From positions 117,009-181,008 of the forward strand of contig NZ_WFLK01000016.1 in the NCBI RefSeq assembly GCF_009208565.1: 64,000 nt of DNA, read 5' to 3'. The position numbers and the translations under genes were made by a program. Source of the stretch: Janthinobacterium aquaticum. GTDB lineage: Bacteria; Pseudomonadota; Gammaproteobacteria; Burkholderiales; Burkholderiaceae_D. Shown here piece by piece: positions 1-8,921 of this stretch (the stretch's first letter is position 1; the number at the start of each line of letters is the position of its first letter). The notes under the pieces were generated by a model. It made no database searches, was not told the origin of the DNA, and saw only the letters and a program-made list of their open reading frames with translations.

Positions 1-353
1 AACTGTCCAATGCGCGCGGCTCGGTGGTCAATCTGTGCTCGATTGCCGGCTACCGCGTGCATCCGTTTGCCGGCTCGGCCTACGCCAGCTCGAAAGCAGC
101 GCTGGCCTCGCTGACGCGCGAGATGGCCAACGACATGGCGCCAATGCATGTGCGCGTCAATGCCATTGCCCCCGGTGAAATCGACACGGCCATCCTGTCG
201 CCTGGCACCGGGCATATCGTCGATACGCAGATCCCCATGCGCCGCCTGGGCACCACGGCTGAAGTGGCCGACCTGGTCGAGTTCCTGTGCAGCGAGCGCG
301 CCTCGTATATTACCGGCGCAGAGATTCCCATCGACGGCGGCCAGCGGATTTAA
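1..353 (+). CDS. SDR family oxidoreductase, C-terminal part
   Basis: The gene enters from the left edge, with codons in phase from base 3, and ends with TAA at 351-353. The visible part carries the SDR catalytic elements: a Ser in NLCSIAG, the Tyr-x-x-x-Lys motif YASSK, the NAIAPGEIDT segment that follows the active site in classical SDRs, and the C-terminal ITGAEIPIDGGQ motif. It is therefore an NAD(P)-dependent classical short-chain dehydrogenase. The substrate cannot be told, because the Rossmann nucleotide-binding half lies outside the window. It ends about 10 bases before the convergent UPF0303 gene. Confidence 0.9.
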   Translation, partial: LSNARGSVVNLCSIAGYRVHPFAGSAYASSKAALASLTREMANDMAPMHVRVNAIAPGEIDTAILSPGTGHIVDTQIPMRRLGTTAEVADLVEFLCSERASYITGAEIPIDGGQRI

Positions 354-362
354 GATGCAATT

Positions 363-836
363 TTAGTGCGCGTCCAGCTGCGCCTGCAGCGCCGCCACCA
401 CCAGCGCGTGGTCGTCGGCCTGCGCCAGACCTGATACGGTCACGGTGCCGACCGGGCCGGTGCCGCGGATAATCAGCGGGAAGGCGCCGCCGTGGCCTGC
501 ATATTCCATGTCGTCGAGGTACTTGACCTCTTCAAACGTGCTGCCGCGATTCTTGTAGTAAATCCCCATATAGTAGGAACTGCGGGCAAAGCGCTGCACG
601 GTATTGTTCTTGCGCCGTATCCAGTCGGCCTGGTCTGGCGTGGCGCCGGCCATGGCGTGGTGGAACAGCACCTGGCCGTTGCGCGTGATATTGACGGTGA
701 CGGCTTTGCCGCGCCGGCGCACGTCTTCGACGATCCACAGGCCCACGGCCAGCGCGCGGTCGTTGTCGAAATGGTCGAATTGCAAAGTCTCTTCCTGTTG
801 TTCCAGGGTCTGCAGCAGATCGGCGAAATGGTCCAT
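363..836 (-). CDS. UPF0303 / heme-degrading-domain family protein
   Basis: This 157-residue protein matches the UPF0303 family (GlcG/HbpS-like fold), often labelled heme-degrading domain-containing protein. Recognisable family features are the NITRNGQVLFHHAMAG stretch, the DWIRRKNNTVQRF helix with conserved Arg and Asn, and the GGAFPLIIRGTGPVGTVTVSGL segment near the C-terminus, split here by the usual Gly-rich turns. Length is typical. There is no signal peptide, so it is probably cytoplasmic. The in vivo role is not established and the heme label comes from fold similarity. It is transcribed divergently from alkB across about 100 bases. Confidence 0.8.
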   Translation of the reverse strand: MDHFADLLQTLEQQEETLQFDHFDNDRALAVGLWIVEDVRRRGKAVTVNITRNGQVLFHHAMAGATPDQADWIRRKNNTVQRFARSSYYMGIYYKNRGSTFEEVKYLDDMEYAGHGGAFPLIIRGTGPVGTVTVSGLAQADDHALVVAALQAQLDAH

Positions 837-938
837 GGGGGCAAGTTCAAAGTGGCTGAAAAACGTTACTGTAGCTTACCTGCGGCAAGCCACGGGCGCT
901 TTTGCGCGCTTTTCTCGTGGCAGCGCTAGAATGGCGGC

Positions 939-1601
939 ATGAATTTATCCCTGTTTGCCGACGAAGACCAGCCTGTGTCCCCGCCAGCGCCGCTGGCGCC
1001 CGGTGCCGGCGGCTCGGCACTGCTGCGCGGCTTTGCACTGCCTTATGTTGCCCAACTGCTGCCGGCGCTCGATGCCATCGTGCAGGCGGCGCCGTTGCGT
1101 CATATGGCCACGCCGGGCGGCCTGCGCATGTCGGTGGCGATGAGCAATTGCGGCCAGCTGGGCTGGATCACCGACGCGCGCGGCTACCGCTATGTGCGCC
1201 AGGATCCTGTCAGCAGCCTGCCGTGGCCGGCCATGCCGGCGCTGTTGCTGGAACTGGCTGGCGCTGCCGCACTGGCGGCCGGCTATGCCGGTTTCGTGCC
1301 CGATGCCTGCCTGATCAACAGCTATCGTCCGGGAGCGCGCATGGCGTTGCACCAGGACAAAGATGAATGCGACCTCGGCGCGCCGATCGTGTCTGTCTCG
1401 CTGGGCCTGCCGGCGACCTTCCTGTTCGGTGGCGCGCAGCGCAGCGACAAGCCTGCGCGCATTGCGCTGCTGCATGGCGACGTGGTGGTATGGGGCGGCC
1501 CCGACCGCCTGCGCTTTCACGGCGTGGCCCCGCTGGCCGCCGGTGAGCATGCGCTGCTGGGCGCGCAGCGCATCAACCTGACGTTGCGCAAGGCCGGCTA
1601 G
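939..1601 (+). CDS. alkB: AlkB-type DNA oxidative demethylase
   Basis: This 220-residue Fe(II)/2-oxoglutarate dioxygenase of the AlkB family directly reverses N-alkyl damage such as 1-methyladenine and 3-methylcytosine in DNA. The iron triad is visible as His138-x-Asp140 (in ALHQDKDE) and His194 (in RFHGVAP). The 2-oxoglutarate-binding arginines sit in RINLTLR, at about 211 and 217. The nucleotide-recognition lid lies in the region with SNCGQLGW and the substrate tyrosine. Length matches E. coli AlkB. There is no adjacent ada gene, so it appears to be a stand-alone unit. Confidence 0.93.
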   Translation: MNLSLFADEDQPVSPPAPLAPGAGGSALLRGFALPYVAQLLPALDAIVQAAPLRHMATPGGLRMSVAMSNCGQLGWITDARGYRYVRQDPVSSLPWPAMPALLLELAGAAALAAGYAGFVPDACLINSYRPGARMALHQDKDECDLGAPIVSVSLGLPATFLFGGAQRSDKPARIALLHGDVVVWGGPDRLRFHGVAPLAAGEHALLGAQRINLTLRKAG

Positions 1602-1720
1602 ACGCCTGCTTGCAGCCGCACCCCGATTCGATTGAAATCGCACTGGCAAAGCGCCCGGCGATGATCTAAGCTGGTTCCAGAGCCTTGGACCCCAGGCCAC
1701 AAGACATCAACGGAGACAGC

Positions 1721-1894
1721 ATGACGCAAAAATTTGAACAGGCCGTTATCGACGGCACGCTGGCTGACGAACTCGAACGCGAGCGGGTCGACCATATGTT
1801 GGTCGACGAAGAAAAACTGGGCATGGACGAGCTTGAAGAAACGCGCCTGAAAGGGCACGGTTTGCCGGACGGTCCGCGCGAGCGCCGGCACTAG
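1721..1894 (+). CDS. small acidic hypothetical protein, 57 aa
   Basis: The chosen ATG at 1721 follows a GGAG at about 1711-1714 with normal spacing. A longer reading from 1685 has no ribosome site. The product is short, highly charged and predicted helical (many Glu, Asp and Arg), with no membrane segment and no motif I recognise. It stands alone between alkB and the penicillin-binding protein gene. A real gene is supported by the ribosome site and by GC-rich third positions. Function is unknown. Confidence 0.5.
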   Translation: MTQKFEQAVIDGTLADELERERVDHMLVDEEKLGMDELEETRLKGHGLPDGPRERRH

Positions 1895-1974
1895 CGCGTA
1901 AATTACCTGCTCGCTGGCGCGCTGCCCTATATACTTGCTGAAACGGATTATCCGGCTTCAGACAAGGTTATCGC

Positions 1975-4434
1975 ATGGCAGGCAAGCAGCAGTGGCAGGA
2001 ACAGGCAAAACTATGGGCAGGACGCGTCGGCCGGCATTGCATGCGGCTGGCCGATGCCGCGCGTATCAGGCTGATGGCATTGACGGCCAGGGGCCACGCG
2101 CACCTGATGACGCTGCCGCCGCTGCGCCGCGCGCTGGTACTGGCGTTGTGGTCTTTCCTTGCGTTGTTGCTGCTGCTGACGCTGTACATGCTGCTGCTCA
2201 TTCCCCTGACCCCCAGCATCCACGACCTGCGCCAGGCGCGTACGGCTGCGCCCAGCAGCATGGTCAGTACCGATGGCACCGAACTGGTACGCTTTGACCA
2301 GGGCCTGCAGGAACGCGTCACGCTCAAGCAGATTTCGCCCAACGTGGTCAATGCGCTGATCGCCACCGAAGACCATCGCTTCTACCAGCACCACGGCGTC
2401 GACTTCAAGCGCACCGCCGGCGCCATCGTGCATACGGCCAGCGGCAACGCGCAGGGCGGCTCGACCATCACGCAGCAGCTGGCGCGCAATATGTTTCCCG
2501 AGGAAATTGGCCGATCGCGCAACCTGAACCGCAAGCTCAAGGAACTGATCACGGCGCTCAAGATCGAAGCAACCTACAGCAAGACCGAAATCCTGGAAGC
2601 CTATCTCAATACAGTGCCGTTCCTGTACAACACCTTCGGCATCGAGATGGCGGCGCGCACCTATTTCGACAAGCCGGCCAGCCGCCTCGATATCCTGGAA
2701 AGCGCCACCCTGGTCGGCATGCTCAAGGGTACCAATTACTACAACCCGGTCAGCAATCCCGAGCGCTCGCTGCAGCGGCGCAATGTGGTGCTGGGGCAGA
2801 TGCGCAAGCACGATCTGATCGACGAGGCGCGCTACAAACAGTTGCTCAAGCGCCCCTTGCGCCTGCACTTCGAGCGCCAGAGCGAACGCGCACAGACCGA
2901 CAGCCACTTTACCGCCTATGTGCGCAAATGGCTGATCAACTGGGCCGATGAAAACGACTACAACCTCGAGCGCGACGGGCTGGTGGTGCATACCACGTTG
3001 GATAGCGATCTGCAGCAGGCGGCCGAGCGCGCCGTCGAGCGCCAGGCCAATGCCTTGCAGGCGATTGCCGATGTGGAATGGAGCCGCGCCGGACTGCCTT
3101 CGTCGACCTCGACCGGCATGTATGCGTCGATGCAGGCCGGCAGTGCGCCGTTCGATTATTTCTGGAAATCGCATCCCGAGCTCAACGACGCCTTCGTGCG
3201 CGAGTCAAACGACTACCGCAAGCTGGTGGCCGATGGCAAGACACCCGACGAAGCGCTGGCGCAACTGAAGGGCGACCGGCGCTTCATGTCGGCGCTGCAC
3301 AAAGCGAAAACGCGGCTGCAGGCCGGCTTCGTGGCGATGGATCCGGCCACCGGCGCCTTGCGCGCCTGGGTCGGCAGCCGCGACTTTGCGCGCGAACAGT
3401 TCGACCACGTGGCGCAGGCGGCGCGCCAGCCCGGCTCGACCTTCAAGCCCATCGTGTATGGCGCGGCGCTGGAAAAGGGCATTACGCCCGACCATCTGTA
3501 CCGCGATGCCGTGACGGACATCAAGGCGGCCGACGGCACTATCTGGCGCCCGACCGACATGAGCGGCACCACCGGGCGCGAGATGAGCATGCGCGACGGC
3601 CTGGTGTATTCCAAGAACACCATTACGGCCCAGGTGATGCAGGACGTGGGCCTGCCGCCGATTATCAAGCTGGCGCGCGCGCTGGGCATACGCGACAGCA
3701 AGCTGGCTGCGGTGCCTTCGCTGGCGCTGGGCACCAGTCCGGTGACGCTGCTGGAAATGGTCAACGCCTACGCCAGCATTGCCGACCAGGGCCAGGCGCG
3801 CCTGCCGTTCGTGGTCACGCATATTACCGACCGCGACGGCAAGGTGATCGCGCGCTTTGGCGACGACCGGCCGAAACGGGCCATGCCGGAAGAGTCGGCC
3901 AACACCTTGCTCGACATGATGCGTGGCGTAATCGACCGCGGCACCGGCACGGCAATACGCAACCGTTTCGGCATCCGCTCGGATGTGGCCGGCAAGAGCG
4001 GCACCACGCAGAACAATGCCGACGGCTGGTTTATCCTGATGCACCCCGAACTGGTGGGCGGCGCCTGGGTGGGCTTCAACGATGCGCGCGTGACCATGCG
4101 CAGCAACTACTGGGGCCAGGGCGGCCATAATGCGGTGCTGGTGGTGGGCGACTTCTTCAAGACGGCGCTCGATACCGGCAAGCTGACGCGCGATGCGATC
4201 TTCCCAGGCGGCAAACCGCCGGCGCCGCTGCGTCGCGTTGAACCGGTCGAGGAAGTCGAAGAAGAAGCGGGCGACCTGCAACAGGAAGGCACGCCAGAGG
4301 CGCCGCTGGCGATGCCAGTCGAAGAGGCGGGCGGCCAGGAAAGCAATGGCCGCGCCGTGCCGCAGGAGCCTGCAGCCCAGCCGCAGCCTCAGCAGCCACC
4401 AGCGCCGCAGTCGCCCGACGGTGGCGCACCGTGA
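1975..4434 (+). CDS. class A penicillin-binding protein (transglycosylase/transpeptidase)
   Basis: This 819-residue bifunctional peptidoglycan synthase has a short cytoplasmic N-terminus and one membrane anchor at about residues 53-77. A GT51 glycosyltransferase domain follows with TEDHRFYQHHG (catalytic Glu132) and GGSTITQQLARN (161-172). The transpeptidase domain has the acylated Ser488 in STFK, the SKN motif at 546-548 and KSGTT at 674-678. It polymerises and cross-links peptidoglycan in the periplasm. The last 70 or so residues are a Pro/Glu/Gln-rich tail, probably disordered. The region between the two catalytic domains is not typical enough to name it mrcA or mrcB. The TGA stop overlaps the GTG start of the next gene. 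Confidence 0.93.
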   Translation: MAGKQQWQEQAKLWAGRVGRHCMRLADAARIRLMALTARGHAHLMTLPPLRRALVLALWSFLALLLLLTLYMLLLIPLTPSIHDLRQARTAAPSSMVSTDGTELVRFDQGLQERVTLKQISPNVVNALIATEDHRFYQHHGVDFKRTAGAIVHTASGNAQGGSTITQQLARNMFPEEIGRSRNLNRKLKELITALKIEATYSKTEILEAYLNTVPFLYNTFGIEMAARTYFDKPASRLDILESATLVGMLKGTNYYNPVSNPERSLQRRNVVLGQMRKHDLIDEARYKQLLKRPLRLHFERQSERAQTDSHFTAYVRKWLINWADENDYNLERDGLVVHTTLDSDLQQAAERAVERQANALQAIADVEWSRAGLPSSTSTGMYASMQAGSAPFDYFWKSHPELNDAFVRESNDYRKLVADGKTPDEALAQLKGDRRFMSALHKAKTRLQAGFVAMDPATGALRAWVGSRDFAREQFDHVAQAARQPGSTFKPIVYGAALEKGITPDHLYRDAVTDIKAADGTIWRPTDMSGTTGREMSMRDGLVYSKNTITAQVMQDVGLPPIIKLARALGIRDSKLAAVPSLALGTSPVTLLEMVNAYASIADQGQARLPFVVTHITDRDGKVIARFGDDRPKRAMPEESANTLLDMMRGVIDRGTGTAIRNRFGIRSDVAGKSGTTQNNADGWFILMHPELVGGAWVGFNDARVTMRSNYWGQGGHNAVLVVGDFFKTALDTGKLTRDAIFPGGKPPAPLRRVEPVEEVEEEAGDLQQEGTPEAPLAMPVEEAGGQESNGRAVPQEPAAQPQPQQPPAPQSPDGGAP

Positions 4435-4877
4435 GCATCGCCTTCAGGCTCGGTGCGCAATTGACCGATATCGGCGTCGAGCCGCTGTTCCATTCGCTGC
4501 TGTCCACGGTGGCGGTGCAGCTGGAGCACGGCAGCTGGGGCAGCTGCTTCCCGCATGTCATGTTCGAACTCTGTCGCGGCGCACTGCCGGCGCAGCATGC
4601 CGATGCGGCCTGGCGCGAGCTGGAGGACATCCGGCGCAAGTTGAGGCAGCTGACGCCAGGCGCCGCGATCTGGGATTACAGCGACCTGGCGCGTGAGAGT
4701 CCGTGGGGCAAGGCCTTGGGCGCTGGCGTGACCTGCCTGGCCAACTACCACGTCACCACCGACGGCGTGCCTTTGCTCGATGTGATGCTGGAACGCGTGG
4801 CGGCCTTGAAAGAAGCGGGCGGCACGCTGGAAATCGTGCAGGTAGACGGTATCGCGCCGTTCTACTACAGCGCCTGA
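4431..4877 (+). CDS. Imm70-like immunity-family protein
   Basis: This 148-residue cytoplasmic protein starts at GTG 4431 in a GTGA overlap with the penicillin-binding protein stop, so the two are translationally coupled. The motif series WGSCFPHVMFELCRG, then AIWDYSDLARESPWG, then LANYHVTTDG matches my recollection of the Imm70 immunity family, which follows toxins in polymorphic-toxin loci. No cognate toxin is present. The alternative is a domain of the same fold with a housekeeping role tied to the cell-wall gene. The assignment is from memory of the family pattern and needs a profile search. Confidence 0.55.
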   Translation: MSIAFRLGAQLTDIGVEPLFHSLLSTVAVQLEHGSWGSCFPHVMFELCRGALPAQHADAAWRELEDIRRKLRQLTPGAAIWDYSDLARESPWGKALGAGVTCLANYHVTTDGVPLLDVMLERVAALKEAGGTLEIVQVDGIAPFYYSA

Positions 4878-4924
4878 ATCCTTCCGCACCGGCGCTCAAC
4901 ACTACCGGTCACAATGCGCAATGC

Positions 4925-5039
4925 GGGGTCAGTTCCGCCAAACAGACACGAACTCATCAGTATTGAGACGGGTATGTAGCTCGATTGCAAGATCAGGGCT
5001 CTACAGCTGAGGCTGTGTCCAAATGGCGGAACTGACCCC
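4925..5039. repeat. inverted pair of the 18-bp GGCGGAACTGACCCC repeat
   Basis: The left copy (4925-4940, reading GGGGTCAGTTCCGCCA) and the right copy (5022-5039, AATGGCGGAACTGACCCC) face each other across about 80 bases. The same motif recurs singly at 11604, 50128 and 51937. The inner flank of the left copy, read on the minus strand, also shares a TTCGTGT block and an AGCTACATACC block with the other copies, so the repeated unit is longer than 18 bases. The layout resembles a small non-autonomous (REP/MITE-like) element. It separates the Imm70-like gene from the M17-domain gene. Confidence 0.7.
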
Positions 5040-5052
5040 GCGTTTCCGCGTT

Positions 5053-5667
5053 TCAGGGGAAGGCGGCGGCGAAGGCGGCGCCGGCGCTGGCGATGCGTGG
5101 TGCGCCGACATCGAAAGTGCAATGGCGCAAGCTTGGCGGGGGTGCGAGGCCAAGCGCGGCCAGGTCGGTTTCGGCCTGCAGTGCGCTCAGCATGCCGTCG
5201 AGCATGACGGCTGGCATATTGAGTGCGGCGTTGTCGGTGTGGCCGGCGTCGAGCACGCTGGGGGCAAACGCCATCGACAGTGCGCCGTGGCGTATTGCCT
5301 CGCGCATGGCCACGCGGGTGGCGCGGCGCAGCGTGTCGGCGTTCAGTTGTTCGGGCTGGCCCAGGCCGATCACCAGCACGGCGCGCGCAGCGACGGCGGC
5401 CGGCGGCAGCGTGATCAGCAGTGTTTCCATTTCCTGCGCGCGAAAAGCGCCGGTGGTGCGCAGGCGCGACAGCTGGCCGCCCAGGGCCTGGTCCAGGCCC
5501 AGCAAGCCGCCGCTCATGGTGGTGCCAGGCATTTCATGTTCGAACATGCAGGCCACGCTGAGATCGACGTCGGCTCGGGCGGGGCCCCAGGCAACGACAT
5601 CGAAGACGACCTGGTTGGCCGTGCCGATCGGCAGGCGCGGTGGGGCAGATGTGTCGGCAGTGTGCAT
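5053..5667 (-). CDS. M17 leucyl-aminopeptidase N-terminal-domain protein
   Basis: This protein of about 204 residues resembles only the N-terminal (non-catalytic) domain of M17 leucyl aminopeptidases: GGLLGLDQALGG, the TGAFRAQEMETLLITLPP region, and the VLVIGLGQPEQLNADTLRRA glycine-turn element. The metal-binding peptidase domain is absent, so no hydrolase activity is expected. Start 5667 is preferred to 5724 because an AGGAAAG ribosome site lies just upstream of it. It is a stand-alone macro-like domain of unknown role. The stop lies 13 bases from the right copy of the 18-bp repeat. Confidence 0.72.
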   Translation of the reverse strand: MHTADTSAPPRLPIGTANQVVFDVVAWGPARADVDLSVACMFEHEMPGTTMSGGLLGLDQALGGQLSRLRTTGAFRAQEMETLLITLPPAAVAARAVLVIGLGQPEQLNADTLRRATRVAMREAIRHGALSMAFAPSVLDAGHTDNAALNMPAVMLDGMLSALQAETDLAALGLAPPPSLRHCTFDVGAPRIASAGAAFAAAFP

Positions 5668-5779
5668 AAACGGCTTTCCTGATGATGCGGCGCGCAACCG
5701 ATGGCGCGCCTGCATGAGCATCATAATGGCGCGACACCGCTTGCGCGCCTGCCAAAGGTCAGGGCCTGCAGGACACGGT

Positions 5780-6067
5780 TCAGGCGATCTTGCTCAACTC
5801 GGCCACGTCAATCTTGACGACCTTGTCGCCGACGGCAGCAACCAGTGCCTTGAAGTGCGGTGTGGCTTCATGGGCGACCAGGGCAGCCTTGTCGGTCCAT
5901 TCCTCGAGCATGATAAAGCGCGTGGGAATCTTGTTGTCAAGGTGCAGTGCATAAGAGATGCAATCGGCTTCGGCATTGCTTGGCGGAACAACGGCTTCCA
6001 GCGCGGCGCGTACGGCGTCGATATGCTGGGGTTGGGCATCAATGGTGGCAACAACGATCAAGCTCAT
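5780..6067 (-). CDS. antibiotic biosynthesis monooxygenase-domain protein (putative quinol monooxygenase)
   Basis: This 95-residue single-domain ABM/YgiN-like protein has the dimeric ferredoxin-like fold signature: an N-terminal strand IVVATIDAQP, the helix DAVRAALEAVV, the CISYALHLDN strand, the FIMLEEWTDKAAL segment and the HEATPHFKAL helix. Relatives oxidise quinols or small aromatics without a cofactor, or have no proven activity. A strong AAGGAAG ribosome site precedes the ATG. The next gene on the same strand (6094-6516) ends 26 bases upstream, so the two could be cotranscribed. Confidence 0.82.
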   Translation of the reverse strand: MSLIVVATIDAQPQHIDAVRAALEAVVPPSNAEADCISYALHLDNKIPTRFIMLEEWTDKAALVAHEATPHFKALVAAVGDKVVKIDVAELSKIA

Positions 6068-6093
6068 GGTCTTCCTTTTCTGGATGGAGATGT

Positions 6094-6516
6094 TCAGGCG
6101 TCGCGGTACTCGGCTTCGAGTGCCTCGCGGCGCGGTGTGTCGGCAATATGGACAATCAGTGTATCGGGCAGCTCGGCGGCATGCACGGCGCGGTGGCGGG
6201 CAAACCAGAATACTTCACCCAGTTCTTCGTCCTCGTGTGCGGTGCTGACCAGGGTTTTTGCGTCATCGAGGTCTTCGTAGTTGGTCGCTTCCAGAAACGC
6301 ATCGTCGATGGCTTCGTGCCAGCTTTCGCATTGCTTGCCCCAGGCCAGTGCGTAAAGGCAACCGGAGGCGACCAGTGTACGGCAGGTTTCCCACATCACC
6401 ATTTCCTCGACTACCGCTTCGAGCACCAGGATGGTCTTGAACGAGGTCAAACCCTCCAGCGGCGGCAGCGGCTGGTCGGGTGTCAGATGCAGATAGCGCA
6501 GGGTAGATTTCAGCAT
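6094..6516 (-). CDS. hypothetical acidic protein, about 140 aa
   Basis: This is a soluble, acidic protein with no signal peptide or membrane segment. Visible features are an N-terminal LTSFKTILVLEAVVEEMVMWE helix-strand region (a few residues of it conserved-looking), a WHEAIDDAFLEATNYEDL segment and a C-terminal DTLIVHIADTPR strand. I do not recognise a characterised family. The ATG at 6516 is chosen over a TTG at 6525, and neither has a strong ribosome site. It lies upstream of the ABM-domain gene on the same strand and may share its transcript. Confidence 0.6.
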   Translation of the reverse strand: MLKSTLRYLHLTPDQPLPPLEGLTSFKTILVLEAVVEEMVMWETCRTLVASGCLYALAWGKQCESWHEAIDDAFLEATNYEDLDDAKTLVSTAHEDEELGEVFWFARHRAVHAAELPDTLIVHIADTPRREALEAEYRDA

Positions 6517-6549
6517 GGGCAGCAATGGTTAAACAATCAGGTGCCAATT

Positions 6550-7626
6550 TTAACAGCCGCCTGCCGCTTTGCCATACTCCCGGGCCAGCAGCGCCATCAG
6601 CTCGGCGGCCGGCAGCGCACGCGCCAGCGGCGCACCCTGGCCGGCCCACTGCGCGGCAAATTCATGCTGGCCCAGCTTGACTGCGGCCGCATTGAGCTGC
6701 TTGGCCGCATCATAGGCCACCGGATAGGCCGCAGGCGGAGGGCTGCCTGGCGCTTCGCCGTGCTCGATATAACGATTGACCATGCCGCGCGCCGGGCGCC
6801 CCGACAACACGCTGGTCATGCGCGTCTGGCCGGCGCGCTCGCCCAGCAGGTTGGCGCGGTAACTGGCGCTGGCAGCCGATTCCGGGCAGGCGATAAAGGC
6901 GGTGCCCAGTTGCGCTGCGGCAGCGCCCAGTTGCAACGCCGCCTGGACGCCGGCACCGTCCATCATGCCGCCGGCGGCAATTACGGGCAGACTGGTCTGG
7001 CGCACCAGCTGGCGCAGCAGTACAAAGGCTGGCAGTTTTTCATCGCGGGCGTCGGGATCGAACACACCGCGATGGCCGCCTGCCTCGTAGCCTTGCGCCA
7101 CGATGGCATCGACGCCGGCCTGCTCGATCAACTGCGCCTCTTCGACGCTGGTGGCGCTGGCGATGGTATAGATGCCGGCGGCGCGCAGCGCCTGCACGGT
7201 GCTGGCCGGCGGCAGGCCGAAATGAAAGCTGACCACGGCAGGACGCTCGTCGAACAGCATCGCCAGCATCGCATCATCGCCCACAAAGGTCGGATAGATT
7301 TCTTCCAGCAGGGTGGGAGCGTCGGCTTTCAGTTCATCGAACAGCGGCTGCAGATGGGCCAGCCAGGCCGCTTCGCGCGCCGCGTCGCGCACGGCCGGCG
7401 CATGGCAGAAGAAATTGACATTGAACGGCCGCGCGGTCAGCGCGCGCGTGTCGCGGATCGCCTGGCGCGCCTGCGCCAGGGTTGACGCGCCCAGCCCCAG
7501 CGAACCGAGACCGCCCGCCTCAGAGACGGCGGCGGCCAGCTGTGGGGTGGCGGTGCCGGCCATCGGCGCCTGGATAATCGGCAACTGTAGTTGCAAACGT
7601 TCAAGTAGTTGTGCGGACTGCGTCAT
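6550..7626 (-). CDS. nitronate monooxygenase (2-nitropropane dioxygenase family)
   Basis: This FMN-dependent TIM-barrel protein of 358 residues oxidises alkyl nitronates or the natural toxin propionate 3-nitronate. Family landmarks are the N-terminal PIIQAPMAG motif, [19 protein letters not shown], the VVSFHFGLP strand, [16 protein letters not shown] (FMN phosphate region with the catalytic-type His), [16 protein letters not shown] and [13 protein letters not shown]. The start MTQSAQ at 7626 fits the family better than the track start upstream. It lies downstream of the AraC regulator on the same strand with about 60 bases between. Confidence 0.9.
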   Translation of the reverse strand: MTQSAQLLERLQLQLPIIQAPMAGTATPQLAAAVSEAGGLGSLGLGASTLAQARQAIRDTRALTARPFNVNFFCHAPAVRDAAREAAWLAHLQPLFDELKADAPTLLEEIYPTFVGDDAMLAMLFDERPAVVSFHFGLPPASTVQALRAAGIYTIASATSVEEAQLIEQAGVDAIVAQGYEAGGHRGVFDPDARDEKLPAFVLLRQLVRQTSLPVIAAGGMMDGAGVQAALQLGAAAAQLGTAFIACPESAASASYRANLLGERAGQTRMTSVLSGRPARGMVNRYIEHGEAPGSPPPAAYPVAYDAAKQLNAAAVKLGQHEFAAQWAGQGAPLARALPAAELMALLAREYGKAAGGC

Positions 7627-7688
7627 GGCATGCCTTTGTCGATGCGATGCCAAATTATAGTGGCTGCGGCAAGGGTGTGCCGAGCCTG

Positions 7689-8717
7689 CTATTGTCCGGC
7701 CGCATCATGACGGTAGCGCGCCGGCGGCAGATCGAACTGGGTGCGGAAAAAGCGGGTAAACGCGCTTTGCGAGGAAAAACCCAGGCGCTCGCCGATCTCG
7801 GCCACGGAGAGCCTGGTCTCGCGCAGCAGACGGCGCGATTCGCGGCTTTTGGCGCGCAGTTCGAGCGCGCGAAACGAGGTGTGTTCCTGCTGTAACTGGC
7901 GCCGCAGCGTCCAGCTGTTGATGGCCAGGCCGTCGCACAGGGCCGGCAGCAGCGAGGCGCCGTTGCCATGGTGCGCACCCAGCAAATCGACGATGGCTTG
8001 CTCGACGCGCGCGGAAAAGCGCTGCGCATCGTGCAACTGCTGCAATTGAGCATGGGCGTGCTGCAGCGCATGCGGCGCCAGCACGGCGTTGAACTGGGCG
8101 TAAGGCTGGTCGAGTTTGTGCGCATCGAACGTCAGGCTGTTGCGCCCCTGGTGATAGCGCGCCGGTGCGCCGAAGCATTCCGACACATTGTGCGCGAACC
8201 ACGGTGCGGCGCCCATGAAACCGGTGCGAAACGTGGTCGCACGCGGCCCGTCATAGGCGCGTACGACCAGGCTGAGCAATTTGAAATTGGCCAGCGCCTG
8301 CATCGCGCCGCCGAGCGGACAAAACTCGGACAGGTAGTCGATTTCCACCCGGCCGCCCTGTTCGCGCATCAGCATGAAATCGAATTCACCGATCAGGCCG
8401 CGCAATTTCAGCAGTTCCTGCAGTGCTTCGCGCAGGGTGGGGCGGTTGAAGCAGACATGGGCGATGCTGGAAAATTGCGCAAACCAGTGCGGCACGTCCA
8501 TCTCCAGCATGCCGCGCTGCGGCGCCAGGTGCTGCGCATACAGCATCATGCGGCGGTGCCGTTCGGCATTGATGCGCCCGCCTGGCTCAGCCAGTAAAGC
8601 TTCGGTAATGCCGGTCTGGCGCGCAAAATCGGCCGGATCATGGCCGTCTGCCAGCATGGCGCGTGCAAAATGCTGCGCGATACGGTTGGAAACCGTCCGC
8701 GTATCGGATTTATGCAT
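7689..8717 (-). CDS. AraC-family transcriptional regulator
   Basis: The 342-residue regulator has an N-terminal arabinose-binding-like domain of the PF12625 type ([14 protein letters not shown], then the [13 protein letters not shown] region). Its C-terminal double helix-turn-helix includes [34 protein letters not shown] and the [20 protein letters not shown] signature of AraC proteins. A GGGGAG ribosome site precedes the ATG. It is divergent from the GH3 glycosidase gene 204 bases away and may regulate it, or the nitronate monooxygenase gene downstream. Neither target can be proved from sequence. Confidence 0.9.
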   Translation of the reverse strand: MHKSDTRTVSNRIAQHFARAMLADGHDPADFARQTGITEALLAEPGGRINAERHRRMMLYAQHLAPQRGMLEMDVPHWFAQFSSIAHVCFNRPTLREALQELLKLRGLIGEFDFMLMREQGGRVEIDYLSEFCPLGGAMQALANFKLLSLVVRAYDGPRATTFRTGFMGAAPWFAHNVSECFGAPARYHQGRNSLTFDAHKLDQPYAQFNAVLAPHALQHAHAQLQQLHDAQRFSARVEQAIVDLLGAHHGNGASLLPALCDGLAINSWTLRRQLQQEHTSFRALELRAKSRESRRLLRETRLSVAEIGERLGFSSQSAFTRFFRTQFDLPPARYRHDAAGQ

Positions 8718-8921
8718 GGGTGTCTCCCCGATTGTAGTAATTTTTCAGCAATCCTAACACTTTGTAGGAAGAGTTGGTTGCGCACGAATAAAGTGAAAAT
8801 TGTTCACGCGGGTATAAATCGACCACTGTGCGGTCAACATGCAGCAGCGCGGTGCAGGCTATATTGCTTGCGGGCCGGCCTGGATGCCGCGCCCGTAACT
8901 ACTATAAATCTGGAGATAATC

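Noticed and set aside
2011..3174. 387-codon minus-strand ORF opposite the penicillin-binding protein gene
   Set aside because: It is antisense to a clear gene with intact catalytic motifs; long antisense frames are common in GC-rich DNA.
5023..5682. 219-codon plus-strand ORF over the M17-domain gene
   Set aside because: Low-complexity, Gly/Ala/Gln/His-rich translation antisense to a gene with a good ribosome site and family motifs.
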